Source of the DNA: Nitrospira sp. Ga0074138
GTDB taxonomy: Bacteria; Nitrospirota; Nitrospiria; Nitrospirales; Nitrospiraceae
Length of the DNA: 64,000 bases
NCBI GenBank assembly: GCA_001464735.1
Contig: LNDU01000008.1
Span: 62,001 to 126,000 of the forward strand
Direction: 5' to 3'
Shown here one piece after another: positions 54,288 to 63,920 of the stretch. The translations under genes and the position numbers were made by a program. How positions within the stretch are numbered: position 1 is the first letter of the stretch; every line of letters starts with the position of its first letter. The notes below the pieces were generated by a model. That model did not search any database, had not been told where the DNA came from, and saw only the letters and a list, made by a program, of their open reading frames with translations.

Positions 54288-55012
54288 GTGCAGTCCCTCC
54301 TTGGTGCCTGATTGAATATTCGCTTTATCTCTATCGTGCTCAGAGATTTAGTGAGCCCAGTTCCTGATATTTCACAAATTCTTGCGACATGTTCTACTGG
54401 GAAGATCCCCTGTCATTCTCGAAAGGGAACGCCATTCGTCCAGCGGACCTGCATGGGAACACGTGCATTATCCCAGGATTATTTCGTATCAATTAAACGC
54501 AACGCCTCCCGACTCAGGAAATCTTTAATATTGTTTCCAAGACCTTACGTCGAGATAGATCCTTTGGGCGTCAGTATTCCCTAGAAAACGTTTGATTTCG
54601 CTGGGGATAGGATGGTTCTAACTTCTTTAGTTGAGCAATGACTCCACCAAACCATCACATCTTAGTGCTATACAGCGAGTGCCTCTCTAAGAGAGTGCAT
54701 TCGTCCTGGTGGAAGCTTTAGATAGAGCAGGCTCATTAGAATGGATTGGAACTAGAAAATCAGAATACTGTTCTTGTGTGAGATTGCATGTCCTATGCAT
54801 CAATGTTCATCGACACTTAGGAGGATGCCGGACAAAGACCGTCAGCAACACTCGCGCCTCGCTGAGATTCGTATTTTATAAATGGGTAACAAGAAGCCGT
54901 TCTTTTCTTGCCTTCGTCTCCGAGGTATCTCGGGAGAGCGCCGCTATAAAGGCTATCTCAAACATCCTCAATATATATAAAGGGGAACTGCATTTTATGT
55001 AGCTACTCGTCA
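54288..55012. other. 725-bp AT-richer region without a supported gene
   Basis: This is the longest stretch without a gene in the window. Several plus-strand ORFs of 90-97 residues have no ribosome-binding site or family match. It includes the small inverted repeat CTCTC-TAA-GAGAG at 54684 and AT-rich runs near 54870 and 54970. It may be an old insertion or non-coding RNA region. Confidence 0.4.
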
Positions 55013-55759
55013 CTAGCTGGGATTTTTTCCGTAATGATTTGACAGTTCGACCTCGTAATTCGGTGTGATGAGGTTTGACGGATCATAAGCCGGTGCCGAT
55101 TCAATCGCCTGTCGGGTCAGGGATACTTTAACCGAACGGTTAGCCCAATCGATTTGGTGAATCCGGTCGGTCGGCACTAACAGCTTCTTACCGGTCCACC
55201 GGTTACGCGTATCGACCTGAACGTACCGAATCACCCAATCGTCATCGTGGACGACGAGGTCGTCCAGGTGGCCGATTGCACCATCTTTTGCATGCATCTC
55301 ATAGCCGATCACTTCAGCACTGCTGCGAAGATGGGATTGTTTCAGTGGCTCCGGCAAAAGCGGCTTGTTAATAATCATCGTTTCATCGTCGAGAAAGTGA
55401 ATTGGGTTTCCCCACTCCGGGGTGTCCGGCTGCCAATAGGGATGCCATTGAAAATGGTTATAGTAGGTTTCTTCGTATTGGCGTGAAATTGAATTTGCCT
55501 GGTCGATAGTCGGAGATTGTTCTATCTGCTTCCTCTGAAGATTGATCCTCATGGAGGCGTTTTCGTCATCGATATCTGCAATTGCACTCGTGGCAATGTG
55601 CACTTCACGGCCCATAAGCCAGCCACCGCTTTTGATGAGAAGATACCGGACTGTCCAATTATGATCGTCGAAATACAATTCCCGTACCGTTCCTAGCCGT
55701 CCGTCGTTTCCATAAATGGTCGATCTAGCGAAGTCTCGCACGCGTCGGTTTTGCTTCAT
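55013..55759 (-). CDS. Double PRC-barrel protein
   Basis: This 248-residue cytoplasmic protein has two PRC-barrel domains. The first is DFARSTIYGNDGRLGTVREL, then YFDDHNWTVRYLLIKSGGWL. The second is VIGYEMHAKDGAIGHLDDLV, then VHDDDWVIRYVQVDTRNRWT. A linker rich in Tyr and Trp (YYNHFQWHPYWQP) joins them. The start at 55759 follows GGAGCAGGC and the one at 55774 has no ribosome-binding site. There is no signal peptide, unlike the PRC proteins at 13089 and 13852. Possibly a surface- or RNA-binding stress protein. Confidence 0.9.
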   Translation of the reverse strand: MKQNRRVRDFARSTIYGNDGRLGTVRELYFDDHNWTVRYLLIKSGGWLMGREVHIATSAIADIDDENASMRINLQRKQIEQSPTIDQANSISRQYEETYYNHFQWHPYWQPDTPEWGNPIHFLDDETMIINKPLLPEPLKQSHLRSSAEVIGYEMHAKDGAIGHLDDLVVHDDDWVIRYVQVDTRNRWTGKKLLVPTDRIHQIDWANRSVKVSLTRQAIESAPAYDPSNLITPNYEVELSNHYGKNPS

Positions 55760-56087
55760 GCCTGCTCCAAACATAATAATTGAGTGGTCGTCATGAACGG
55801 ATTGGTTTGATGAACTCCAGCGCTGCCTTTACAAGGTAATTGACAATTCTGTTTCCTCAACATCTTCTCTTGGAAACCAATGTGGACTACCACTCATTTC
55901 CGTTTCTCATTCGATCATCCATCTTGTGGCTTCTGATGGATCCATGTACCCATGGCACCTACCTGCCCTTCAATGGTGCGCGCGACTTTGCCCGCACTGT
56001 GTGCCTGAGCTTCTTGACTATCGGCATTGGGATTCATTCTTGTCATTAGAATGAGTACGCATTGCCCTTTCGGGAGGATAGTGCAGT

Positions 56088-56435
56088 TTATTTAGCTCCA
56101 CTTCCAGCACCACTGGTGGGCCCACTCCCGCTACCAGGGCTCCCCGAACTCGTGCCTGTCCTCCCACTGTCAGATCCTGGATTTCCCCCTGTTCCAGTCT
56201 GCTTTTCCGCCCCCGGTTTTGTGTCGCCCGGCGTGCCTTGCTTCGTCCTCTCGTTCGGAGTGCCTTTGTCTGCCCTTCCCGTTTCGCCTGGAGTTCCGCC
56301 CTGTCTTCCTCCAGGCGCCATAGTTCCATCTGCGATCAGATCGCCGGGTGCGCTGTTGGCAGCCGATGCGTAACCGAGAAGACAGGTCATCCCCACTGTG
56401 GCCACACCAACTGAGAGTATAGAGATAAGTTTCAT
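56088..56435 (-). CDS. Small exported Gly/Thr/Ser-rich protein
   Basis: This 115-residue protein has a signal peptide (MKLISILSVGVATVGMTCLL) followed by low-complexity sequence made of Gly, Thr, Pro, Ser and Lys with repeats GTPG and GSGSG. AAAGGGGATC precedes the ATG at 56435. It is probably a disordered periplasmic protein and the function is unknown. It is similar in composition to the Gly/Pro-rich proteins at 22095 and 26633. Confidence 0.6.
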   Translation of the reverse strand: MKLISILSVGVATVGMTCLLGYASAANSAPGDLIADGTMAPGGRQGGTPGETGRADKGTPNERTKQGTPGDTKPGAEKQTGTGGNPGSDSGRTGTSSGSPGSGSGPTSGAGSGAK

Positions 56436-56543
56436 GATGATCCCCTTTGTTAAGAGTGAAGATACAGGCATGTTAATAATTCTCCGCTTACTTACGCTAC
56501 TTACCCATTCATCGAACGAACTAGTGAGGTGATACATGAGAAC

Positions 56544-58673
56544 TCACATTTTAGGCTTAGCCCTGTTCCAATGGCGGTGCTGAGTGATTGAGTCAACAAA
56601 CGACTTGGATAGACCTCCGCCGCTCTTGTCAGTCACAACTCCCGGGCCGTCTTTAATCCCCAGCGATTGGAGCAGTTCATTTCCTTCTGCGCTCGTTGCG
56701 ATCGCCTTTCCATGATCATACGCGTCCCGCACGAAATGACGCGCCTCATAATCGCCGAGCAGCATCGTGACGCTTTCCTTACCGCCGGGGATATACACGG
56801 CGTCATACATGACTGAATCCGATGTCGCTAAACTCTTATCGACCTTTAGGCCGCCCCTCAGCTCGCCGAGATGGGGTGCGACCACTTCAGCCGTGGCGCC
56901 TTCTTTCTTGAGTGCGGCTTCTAACTGCTTAGTCTCCCCAGCCGAGACGCCATCCGCCGCCAGAATCGCTATCTTCCGACCCTTTATAGAATCTTTGGGC
57001 CCTTCAGACTGACTCAGACCTTTAGTCTTGCCGGCGCGGCTGGCCGATTGTCCCTTAGGCGCCTCCATTCCGAGTTTCAGAGCCACCTTTCCCGCCAGCA
57101 CGTCGTCTACCTTAGCCACATGATCCAACATGAGCTTTTGAATTTTGACATCGGAGACTTTGCCCAGCTCAAAAATGAGCGCCTGGGCGATATGCTCTTG
57201 TTCGATCAGCGTAACACTGTTGTAAAACAGTGCTGCCTGGGTGTAGTGGTCCGCAAAAGTTTTACTGCGTTCACGGATCTTTGTTCCCTGCACAGATGCA
57301 GGGTAATGGACATATCCGCCTTGCTTGGCGGGGGCTTCTTTAGGAGAGCCGCTTATCGAGTTGGGATAATAGTTCGCCTTTCCTGGACGATTGGTGAACC
57401 GCATCATCCCATCTTGTTGAAAACTGTTCACCGGTGACTTGGATTGATTAATAGGAAGCTGCGAGAAATTTGGTGTACCAAAACGGTTGAGCTGTGTATC
57501 CACATAGCTGAAAAGCCGTCCCTGCAACAGGGGATCATCGCTTACGTCGATGCCGGGCACAAGGTGCGACGGAAGAAACGCAACTTCTTCGGTCTCTGAA
57601 AAGAAATTATCAGGGTTACGGTTCAAGGTCAGTTTGCCGACACGCTGGAGCGGAAATTGATCTTCTGGCCAGATCTTCGTCGCATCAAGGATATCGAAGG
57701 GGGCTTTATCTGCTTCTTCCTCAGGCAAGAGTTGGAGCGCCAGCTCATATTCTGGATACGCCTTGTTTTCGATGGCTTCCCATAAATCCCGACGGTGGAA
57801 ATCGGGATCTTTGCCGGCCAACTTTAGAGCCTCGTCCCAGACAAGGGAATGCACTCCCAACAGAGGTTTCCAATGGAACTTGACGAAGGTGGACTTCCCC
57901 TGATCGTTCACCAGACGAAAGGTATGGACGCCGAAGCCGTCCATCATTCTGAAACTTCGTGGGATGGCCCTGTCGGACATCACCCACATGATCATGTGCA
58001 TGGATTCCGGTGTGAGCGAGATAAAGTCCCAAAACGTGTCGTGCGCGGTCGAGGCTTGTGGAATTTCGTTGTCGGCTTCTGGTTTGAACGCGTGGACAAG
58101 ATCGGGGAACTTGATCGCATCCTGTATGAAGAAAACAGGTATGTTGTTGCCGACCAGATCCCACACACCTTCAGTCGTGTAGAATTTCACGGCAAAGCCT
58201 CGTGCATCGCGGACACTGTCCGCCGACCCTCGGGACCCGTTCACCGTTGAAAATCTGACGAAGACAGGTGTCTTCACCGATGGATCGGCAAACACCGCCG
58301 CCTTGCTGTACTGAGTCAACGGTTTGTAGACTTGGAAATAGCCGTGCGCACCGGACCCCCGGGCATGGACCACACGCTCCGGCATCCGTTCGTGGTCAAA
58401 GTGATTCATTTTTTGCAGAAAGTTGAAATCTTCGATGAGCGTAGGGCCGCGGGATCCAGCTTTTAGCGAATTGTCGTCCTCTTCAATGCGAACTCCTTCT
58501 TTTGTGGTGAGGTACTGACCTTCCGCGACAGATGGTTCCTGCGCATCACGGGGTGCCGTTGGCGATTTACTCTGTTCTCGCTCCGCAGCACACAATACTT
58601 GTGTGTTCAACCCTACCAAGAGCAGACACAGTGTCAGCCCAATCGTTCTCAATGGCTTCGGATTGTGGACCAT
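56544..58673 (-). CDS. katE: Exported HPII-type catalase with DJ-1/PfpI domain
   Basis: This 709-residue catalase carries an N-terminal signal peptide of about 29 residues (TIGLTLCLLLVGLNTQVLCA) that is not typical for cytoplasmic HPII. Haem-site residues are visible: H103 in VVHARGSGAHGYF, Asn in GNNIPVFF and the proximal Tyr in LFSYVDTQLNRFG. The long form ends in a flavodoxin-like DJ-1/PfpI domain (GRKIAILAADGVSAGETK, PHLGELRGGL, YIPGGKESVTML). It breaks down H2O2 to water and O2 in the periplasm. A DUF4142 remnant overlaps its start. Confidence 0.94.
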   Translation of the reverse strand: MVHNPKPLRTIGLTLCLLLVGLNTQVLCAAEREQSKSPTAPRDAQEPSVAEGQYLTTKEGVRIEEDDNSLKAGSRGPTLIEDFNFLQKMNHFDHERMPERVVHARGSGAHGYFQVYKPLTQYSKAAVFADPSVKTPVFVRFSTVNGSRGSADSVRDARGFAVKFYTTEGVWDLVGNNIPVFFIQDAIKFPDLVHAFKPEADNEIPQASTAHDTFWDFISLTPESMHMIMWVMSDRAIPRSFRMMDGFGVHTFRLVNDQGKSTFVKFHWKPLLGVHSLVWDEALKLAGKDPDFHRRDLWEAIENKAYPEYELALQLLPEEEADKAPFDILDATKIWPEDQFPLQRVGKLTLNRNPDNFFSETEEVAFLPSHLVPGIDVSDDPLLQGRLFSYVDTQLNRFGTPNFSQLPINQSKSPVNSFQQDGMMRFTNRPGKANYYPNSISGSPKEAPAKQGGYVHYPASVQGTKIRERSKTFADHYTQAALFYNSVTLIEQEHIAQALIFELGKVSDVKIQKLMLDHVAKVDDVLAGKVALKLGMEAPKGQSASRAGKTKGLSQSEGPKDSIKGRKIAILAADGVSAGETKQLEAALKKEGATAEVVAPHLGELRGGLKVDKSLATSDSVMYDAVYIPGGKESVTMLLGDYEARHFVRDAYDHGKAIATSAEGNELLQSLGIKDGPGVVTDKSGGGLSKSFVDSITQHRHWNRAKPKM

Positions 58674-59050
58674 CGTGTTTCTCCTATTAATATGCTAGAG
58701 CATGTGACATCGGTAAGGGTGGCGGTGAAATATTCCCCGAGGTCAGGGTATTTCAACGTATTCACGTGATGGCGAAATTCTTTCAACGTCGCCTCGTGAT
58801 TCTGCAGGGCCAAATTCATGTTGGCACGATCAAAGACATGACCAGTCAATTTCGACAGCTCATCCACTTTTTGCTTATCCTCTGGGGTGAGGTTCGTGGG
58901 CAGCGGCACACTGTGTCTCGACGCCAGCTGCTCAGCCTCTGGGAGGACTTTCTTGTGGCCGTTGACCGTCTGCGCCCCAAATTTCTTCACCCGAGCCTTC
59001 TCGGCCGTTGTGCAACAAGGTTACCGAGCGCGATTAGGACTTGCTTCTAA
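58667..59050 (-). pseudogene. Decayed DUF4142 gene
   Basis: The frame that ends at 58990 reads KKFGAQTVNGHKKVLPEAEQ, PLPTNLTPEDKQKVDELSKL and GHVFDRANMNLALQNHE, aligning with the complete DUF4142 protein at 47106. The preceding family block (ALGNLVAQ...) is in another frame; adding an A in the A run near 59013 would join the two. A TAG lies further upstream and no signal peptide is found. Its 3' end overlaps the start of katE and reads TDVTCSSILIGETRW. Confidence 0.75.
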
Positions 59051-59682
59051 TTTGTGCTCCTAATACTCAGTGCAAAACATGGACCTAGACATGCGCTTAA
59101 TCCTGAGGCTATTCCGGTCATCTGCTGATGAGTCTCGGGCCTCATGCCAGAGGGCATTTCCTGTCGCTTCTTCGGTTAAGAGTCTGGCAGGACATTCCTC
59201 GACCCGGCGGCATCAGCAGACAGTGTGTTCCCGAGGGGCCAAGTTGTCTCCTTACCGCCAGGCGCTTGATGGGCAGATACAAGTTCACTGGTTTCTATCG
59301 TTTGTCACATGCTCGAGTGTTTGTTCCAGTATATCGTTGTTCAACAACAACACGTTATGACAAATAAAGTGGGCGTCTCTTTGACTCCACACCGATGACC
59401 TGGCCACACATTACGGCGTACTTGCAGTACACCATGCTCCTATATGGAGGTCGTCCTTAAAATGCGGAGCATTCAGTCCGGCCACTGCCGCGTAGAGATA
59501 ACGATCATCTATTTCCAGAGTCGTGTGGTTTTGGCAGTAAGGACATTCGAAGTTCCGACCTCTCTGGGCATTGGCACCTACACTTTCTCGTGACCAATGG
59601 TGATGACCATCAGCGCCTGAGAAGGTTGTTCGTCAACTGGCAGCTTCGTTTCTGAAAAGTTATTATGTAACAGAACGTACTC
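59051..59682. other. Intergenic region with remnant zinc-ribbon frame
   Basis: This 632-bp region has no gene with a start and ribosome-binding site. A start-less minus-strand frame is listed separately. A small hairpin GTTGTT-CA-AACAAC lies near 59335. Confidence 0.4.
59411..59632 (-). pseudogene. Start-less frame with a CxxC zinc-ribbon motif
   Basis: The open frame reads GRNFECPYCQNHTTL, then EIDDRYLYAAVAGLNAPHF, and ends WCTASTP. No ATG, GTG or TTG lies in frame before the CxxC. It could be the end of a decayed zinc-ribbon gene or chance. Confidence 0.3.
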
Positions 59683-60486
59683 CTATCGAGTGTTGGCCTG
59701 TGAGAAGACGTTCGTCTCCATCTGTTCTTTGAAGCGTTGTAGATCCTGGGCCAGCTTGGTATCCGGGTCCTCTCCGAACCACTTCGCTATCGCGGTGCCG
59801 AGCTGACCGGCCGGAGGTTCATACTGCAGTGTCACGGTCAGCCATGTGCGCTTCCCATCATCAGTCGGCTTGAACTCCACCGATCCGGTATTGTTCACGT
59901 CTGCCCCCTGCAGTGACCTCCATCCGATGCGTTGATCTTTCACATCGTTGATGATTTCAGCATCCCATTCGATCGTGGGGACGCCCGGCATCGACTTCAG
60001 TACCCAGTGAGACATTTGATCATTGATGACTTCAACAGAATCGAGATGCTTCATGATGCGCGGGAGATTATCCAACGACCGCCAAAACTGATACAGGTCA
60101 TTCGGCGGGCGATTAATCGCGATCGCTCTTTGCATTTTCGTTGCGCGGTCTGTACGCACCTTCCGCCGACCCAACCGGCTTGTATCGTTTGGCCGAGCTC
60201 GTCGGTAGTCGCTGCTCGTATCAATTCCCATGGCCCCGAACGCCGGGCAATACCCGCTTATCGCGCGATAAAGAAGCCCCCCTCCGACCATAGCCAGCGC
60301 CACACCAGCCCAGTTACGGCGCGACAACCCGGAGACGAGGGAGATCACCCCTGCCGTGGCTGACAGCATGCGCTGCACCTCGCCGATGTTTGTTCGATGA
60401 CCATCCAACTCCGCTCGTTCTTCGTCCCATCTGAAATCCTGCGTATTCGTCCGGTACTGCTCTTTTCCTGAGATATGACCATTCAT
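59683..60486 (-). CDS. SRPBCC-family membrane protein
   Basis: This 267-residue protein has a hydrophobic segment around residues 45-72 (VISLVSGLSRRNWAGVALAM) and a START/cyclase domain: LYQFWRSLDNLPRIMKHLD, TIEWDAEIINDVKDQRIGW, SVEFKPTDDGKRTWLTVTL and LGTAIAKWFGEDPDTK. The domain closely matches the C-terminus of the protein at 52777. I chose the ATG at 60486, preceded by GGAGGACACGA. Ligand unknown. Confidence 0.9.
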   Translation of the reverse strand: MNGHISGKEQYRTNTQDFRWDEERAELDGHRTNIGEVQRMLSATAGVISLVSGLSRRNWAGVALAMVGGGLLYRAISGYCPAFGAMGIDTSSDYRRARPNDTSRLGRRKVRTDRATKMQRAIAINRPPNDLYQFWRSLDNLPRIMKHLDSVEVINDQMSHWVLKSMPGVPTIEWDAEIINDVKDQRIGWRSLQGADVNNTGSVEFKPTDDGKRTWLTVTLQYEPPAGQLGTAIAKWFGEDPDTKLAQDLQRFKEQMETNVFSQANTR

Positions 60487-60870
60487 TCGTGTCCTCCTAC
60501 GAGTAGCAAGATATTCATGAGACAATGCGTCGGAATGATTGTACGATGTGCCATCCGACAGCCTTAATACCAATGGTTCCGTGATGGAGCAGCGGGTGCG
60601 GGGCTCTACTGGTGATAACTGCTTGCATGGTGTCTCCACCAGACAAGCTGTCCCGCGTTGTTGATAATGTGAAGTCCCATTCATGGGGCTTCACATTCCG
60701 GTCGTACTGAGTTGAGTACTTCATATCGACCCCCACAAAAATAGTGGATCTGCAAAAGGAGATCGCATCATCAAGACGCCATCCCTCTGCCTGGGAAATA
60801 ATCGTGCTTCCGTCTCCGCATGAGACAACGGTGGCGGTACGATCCCGTTGGCTCATGGCAGAGGGAAGGT
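60487..60870. other. Region without a supported gene
   Basis: This 384-bp stretch has an ORF (60515-60874, minus) whose start overlaps the end of the DUF4383 gene as ATGA. It has no family match, so it is left uncalled. Confidence 0.35.
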
Positions 60871-61314
60871 TCATGCAGCTCGACGGTAGCCTTCGGCGAT
60901 ATCAGCGGCTTGTGCACGTTTGCCGTACCCGAAATAGGCGGCAGCTGCGGCAATCCCGCCATGGAGCCATACATCCCATCCATGTAAAGGAATGAGTCCG
61001 AATGTCATACTGAGTGGTGGAAAGGTTCCCATTACAGCTAGAATCCCATAAAACCAGGTTAGACCCCGAGCAAAGCCTCTCGCCTTGCTCACGCTGCCGG
61101 AAAAGAATAATCCTGCAAGACCCACTCCTAAATGAACCAGGTTATGAATCCAGTTTACCGGAAACAGGCCGATCAGGAGGCCATAACCGCCGTCAGCAAA
61201 CAAACCTGGTACAGCGTTAGGGTGAGGAGTAGACACGAATAGTGGTATAAATCCAACGACTCCCACCACTAGGAATAGGACTCCAATAACTTGTGCGAAT
61301 CTTCGACTCGTCAT
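60871..61314 (-). CDS. DUF4383 membrane protein
   Basis: This 147-residue protein has four transmembrane helices and the DUF4383 pattern: IGVLFLVVGVVGFIPL, LLIGLFPVNWIHNLVHLGVG with NWIHNLVH at the second helix, and LIPLHGWDVWLHGGIAAAA. Function is unknown. GGAGGTGATG precedes the start at 61314. Confidence 0.85.
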   Translation of the reverse strand: MTSRRFAQVIGVLFLVVGVVGFIPLFVSTPHPNAVPGLFADGGYGLLIGLFPVNWIHNLVHLGVGLAGLFFSGSVSKARGFARGLTWFYGILAVMGTFPPLSMTFGLIPLHGWDVWLHGGIAAAAAYFGYGKRAQAADIAEGYRRAA

Positions 61315-61419
61315 GTAGTCATCACCTCCATTCGTAATCCATCCAGTCGCGCGGCTTGGACTGAACTCTTCTTTCCGTCATTATGATATGTGACTGAGGG
61401 GAACAGATTCCCTGCTAGA

Positions 61420-61629
61420 TCAGGCCGCCTTTCGCCAGCCCGACGAACTACGCTTGCGACCAGAGCTCAAACGTGTTTTCATTTGCATGACCTGTCCTCC
61501 GAGATCTTCTAATTCCAGACCTTCCTCCGCTTCCGGCAGCATCCCATTTTCCTCTTCCTCAATATGATGTTCGAGGAGTTCGCCAAGAACTGTGAACTTC
61601 ACTCGGTAACTATCCTCAGTGGCTTTCAT
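61420..61629 (-). pseudogene. Truncated hemerythrin-like (HHE) gene
   Basis: The frame is 69 residues and reads SYRVKFTVLGELLEHHIEEE, NGMLPEAEEGLELEDLGGQV, MQMKTRLSSGRKR. This is the C-terminal half of a hemerythrin HHE domain, with the HHxEEE iron-ligand block present but the N-terminal helices and their His ligands missing. The ATG has no ribosome-binding site. A nearby upstream ORF, MAQYPKREQSDDMLEDSS, is not related. Confidence 0.6.
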
Positions 61630-62026
61630 ATTACGAAGCTACTGTCTTCCAACATATCGTCACTCTGTTCGCGCTTAGGATATTGAGCCATCACGAGCCT
61701 TCTCTAAATGCTAAGTGTGTATGGAAGTCGTTCATTCGAATTGATCGCCACTCTCAGAACGTCATGCATGAACTTTGCCCATATCAAGGTTGTATCGCGC
61801 GCTAACAAACTGCGCTCGATAGAGCGTTTATCTCTTTAGGCCTAAACTATGTGGGGTGTAACAGAAGTGCCGAGAGGGGACAGGCTGTCTTATTCCGGAC
61901 AAGTTGTTTCGAGGGCGCGCGGGTACTGAGGATTCCGTGAGTGGAGATCAACTACGCATCTGTCGGCAGGACGGTCAGATCCTCGTTCCGTTTTGGTTAG
62001 AGACCCATTTCTACGCGTTCTACGCG
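61630..62026. other. Intergenic region, no gene seen
   Basis: This 397-bp stretch has no supported gene. The end of the TPP enzyme transcript and the upstream part of the hemerythrin remnant lie here. Confidence 0.4.
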
Positions 62027-63778
62027 TCACACAACTTCGCGAATCTTGTTCTCCAGCACGGTTTTGATGATGTCCATCCGATCCTTCTGCCCACGTGCCA
62101 TCGATTTGGTGAATTGCCATGCTTGGTCGGAGCTAATCTTCCCGGGCAATGGCGGTTCATACGGATCGACTAATGCTTCCACAACAGCCGGTCCATCGTA
62201 GGCGAAGGCCTCACGCAGAATAGATCCAACCTGCGCAGGGTCGTCGACGGAATATCCCTTTACGCCGCATGCTCGCGCGACGGCCACAAAGTCGATCGGC
62301 TGCAGATCCACGCCGTACTGTGGGTTACCCTCAAACGCGATCTGCTCCCATTTGATCATACCGAATGAGTTATTTTTTATGATCACCACTTTGACAGGGA
62401 GACGATACTTCACGATGGTCGCCAGCTCACCCATTAACATCGTAAATCCTCCATCACCGGCAAAACAAACGACTTGTCTCCCGGGATGTGCCACAGATGC
62501 CCCAATACTATAAGGTAATCCGTTGGCCATGGTCGCCAATGTCCCAGAGACAGAAAATTGCATGGCTCCCCGAATCTGAATATGCCGCGCCGCCCATGTC
62601 GTAACAGTCCCCGTATCGCAACAGATAATCGCGTCGTCCGCCAAGACCTCATTCAGTTGGTGGGCGACGACCTGGGGCTTCAATGGAGTATCGGTCCTCG
62701 TACCACGTTCCTCCATCAGCTGATTCCACTGTTTCATATGACCCTGGGCTCTTTCGAGAAACCTCCGATCGCCTTTAGGATGAAGGAGGGGAAGCAACGC
62801 TCGTAAAACATCCCAACATTGACCGACCAGCCCCACCTCCACCGGATACCGTAATCCGATCCGGGCCGAATCGATGTCGATTTGCACGGCTCTCGCCTGT
62901 CCGGGCTTTGGATAAAATTCGAGATAGGGAAAGCTGCTCCCCGCAATAATGAGGGTATCGCACTCTTTCATCACATCCTGGGAGGGGGCCGTACCCAACA
63001 ATCCGATCCCGCCGGTCGTGTATGGATGATCATCCGGTACCACCGCTTTACCAAGCAAGGGTTTGACAATCGGCGCGCCAAGTATTTCTGCCAAGGTGAT
63101 GATCTCCTTGCGCGCCGCAAGACTGCCACGGCCAGCCAGGATTGCGACCTTCGTTCCCGCATTGATCAAGGTGGCCGCTCGCTCGAGCTGCGCTTTTCCC
63201 GGCAGCGGCAGTGCTTCGCTGTACACATCGCCGCTATGGTCAGGCACATTGGCCTTTGATCGAGTCCCGTCAGCAGGCCAATCCTGGATATCTTTGGGGA
63301 TCGTGATGTGCGCGACCGTTCTTTTCGAGAGAGCCGCTTTGATGGCCTCATCCACCACATTACAGACATGCGCAGGCCCCATTACCCGCTCGCTGTAGGC
63401 GGCGACATCACTGAAAACTCGTTCCAATGACACATCTTGTTGATAGTGTGTGCCGATGAGATCGTGAAAGGTATGCCCCGTAATCGCCAAGACCGGCTGT
63501 CCGTCGAACTTAGCGTCATACAAGCCGTTAAGGAGGTGAACGCCACCGGGTCCGGACGTGGCGAGGCAGACTCCCAGCTTCCGAGCAAACTTCGCATAGC
63601 CACATGCGGCGAGCGCAGCCGCTTCCTCATGTCGCACTTGAATGAGCCGGATCTCATCGCGATGAGTCCGCAACGATTCATAAATGCCGTTGATACCGTC
63701 GCCGGGCAAGGCAAAAATGGTGTCGACCTTCCAGGCGATCAAGCGCTCAACCAGTAAATCAGCAACTGTGTTTGTCAT
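62027..63778 (-). CDS. TPP-dependent pyruvate oxidase-like enzyme
   Basis: This 583-residue protein has the three domains of the pyruvate oxidase/acetolactate synthase superfamily. The TPP-activating Glu is E51 in RHEEAAALAACGYA, followed by the central domain with VAILAGRGSLAARKE. The TPP-binding domain has GDGGFTMLMGEL, then the long spacer to NNSFGMIKWEQ. The best match is PoxB-like pyruvate oxidase. The acceptor, FAD or quinone, is not decided from the sequence. Decarboxylation of pyruvate with direct electron transfer to the respiratory chain is plausible. No start ambiguity appears. It may work with the cytochrome bd oxidase. Confidence 0.9.
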   Translation of the reverse strand: MTNTVADLLVERLIAWKVDTIFALPGDGINGIYESLRTHRDEIRLIQVRHEEAAALAACGYAKFARKLGVCLATSGPGGVHLLNGLYDAKFDGQPVLAITGHTFHDLIGTHYQQDVSLERVFSDVAAYSERVMGPAHVCNVVDEAIKAALSKRTVAHITIPKDIQDWPADGTRSKANVPDHSGDVYSEALPLPGKAQLERAATLINAGTKVAILAGRGSLAARKEIITLAEILGAPIVKPLLGKAVVPDDHPYTTGGIGLLGTAPSQDVMKECDTLIIAGSSFPYLEFYPKPGQARAVQIDIDSARIGLRYPVEVGLVGQCWDVLRALLPLLHPKGDRRFLERAQGHMKQWNQLMEERGTRTDTPLKPQVVAHQLNEVLADDAIICCDTGTVTTWAARHIQIRGAMQFSVSGTLATMANGLPYSIGASVAHPGRQVVCFAGDGGFTMLMGELATIVKYRLPVKVVIIKNNSFGMIKWEQIAFEGNPQYGVDLQPIDFVAVARACGVKGYSVDDPAQVGSILREAFAYDGPAVVEALVDPYEPPLPGKISSDQAWQFTKSMARGQKDRMDIIKTVLENKIREVV

Positions 63779-63920
63779 GAGTATTGCCTTTCAGCATACA
63801 GAGCCATAAGGACAGGTTCAGCGTGAGAGGAGGCCATTGCTCGATTGTCACGGCCTGCCGATCTTTGAGCGAACGATTACCAATGTATCCTGGCATGACG
63901 TCCATGGCTTCCCTGCGGAA

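Noticed and set aside
60515..60874. 119-residue minus-strand ORF overlapping DUF4383 by ATGA
   Set aside because: The overlap suggests coupling, but no family or domain supports it.
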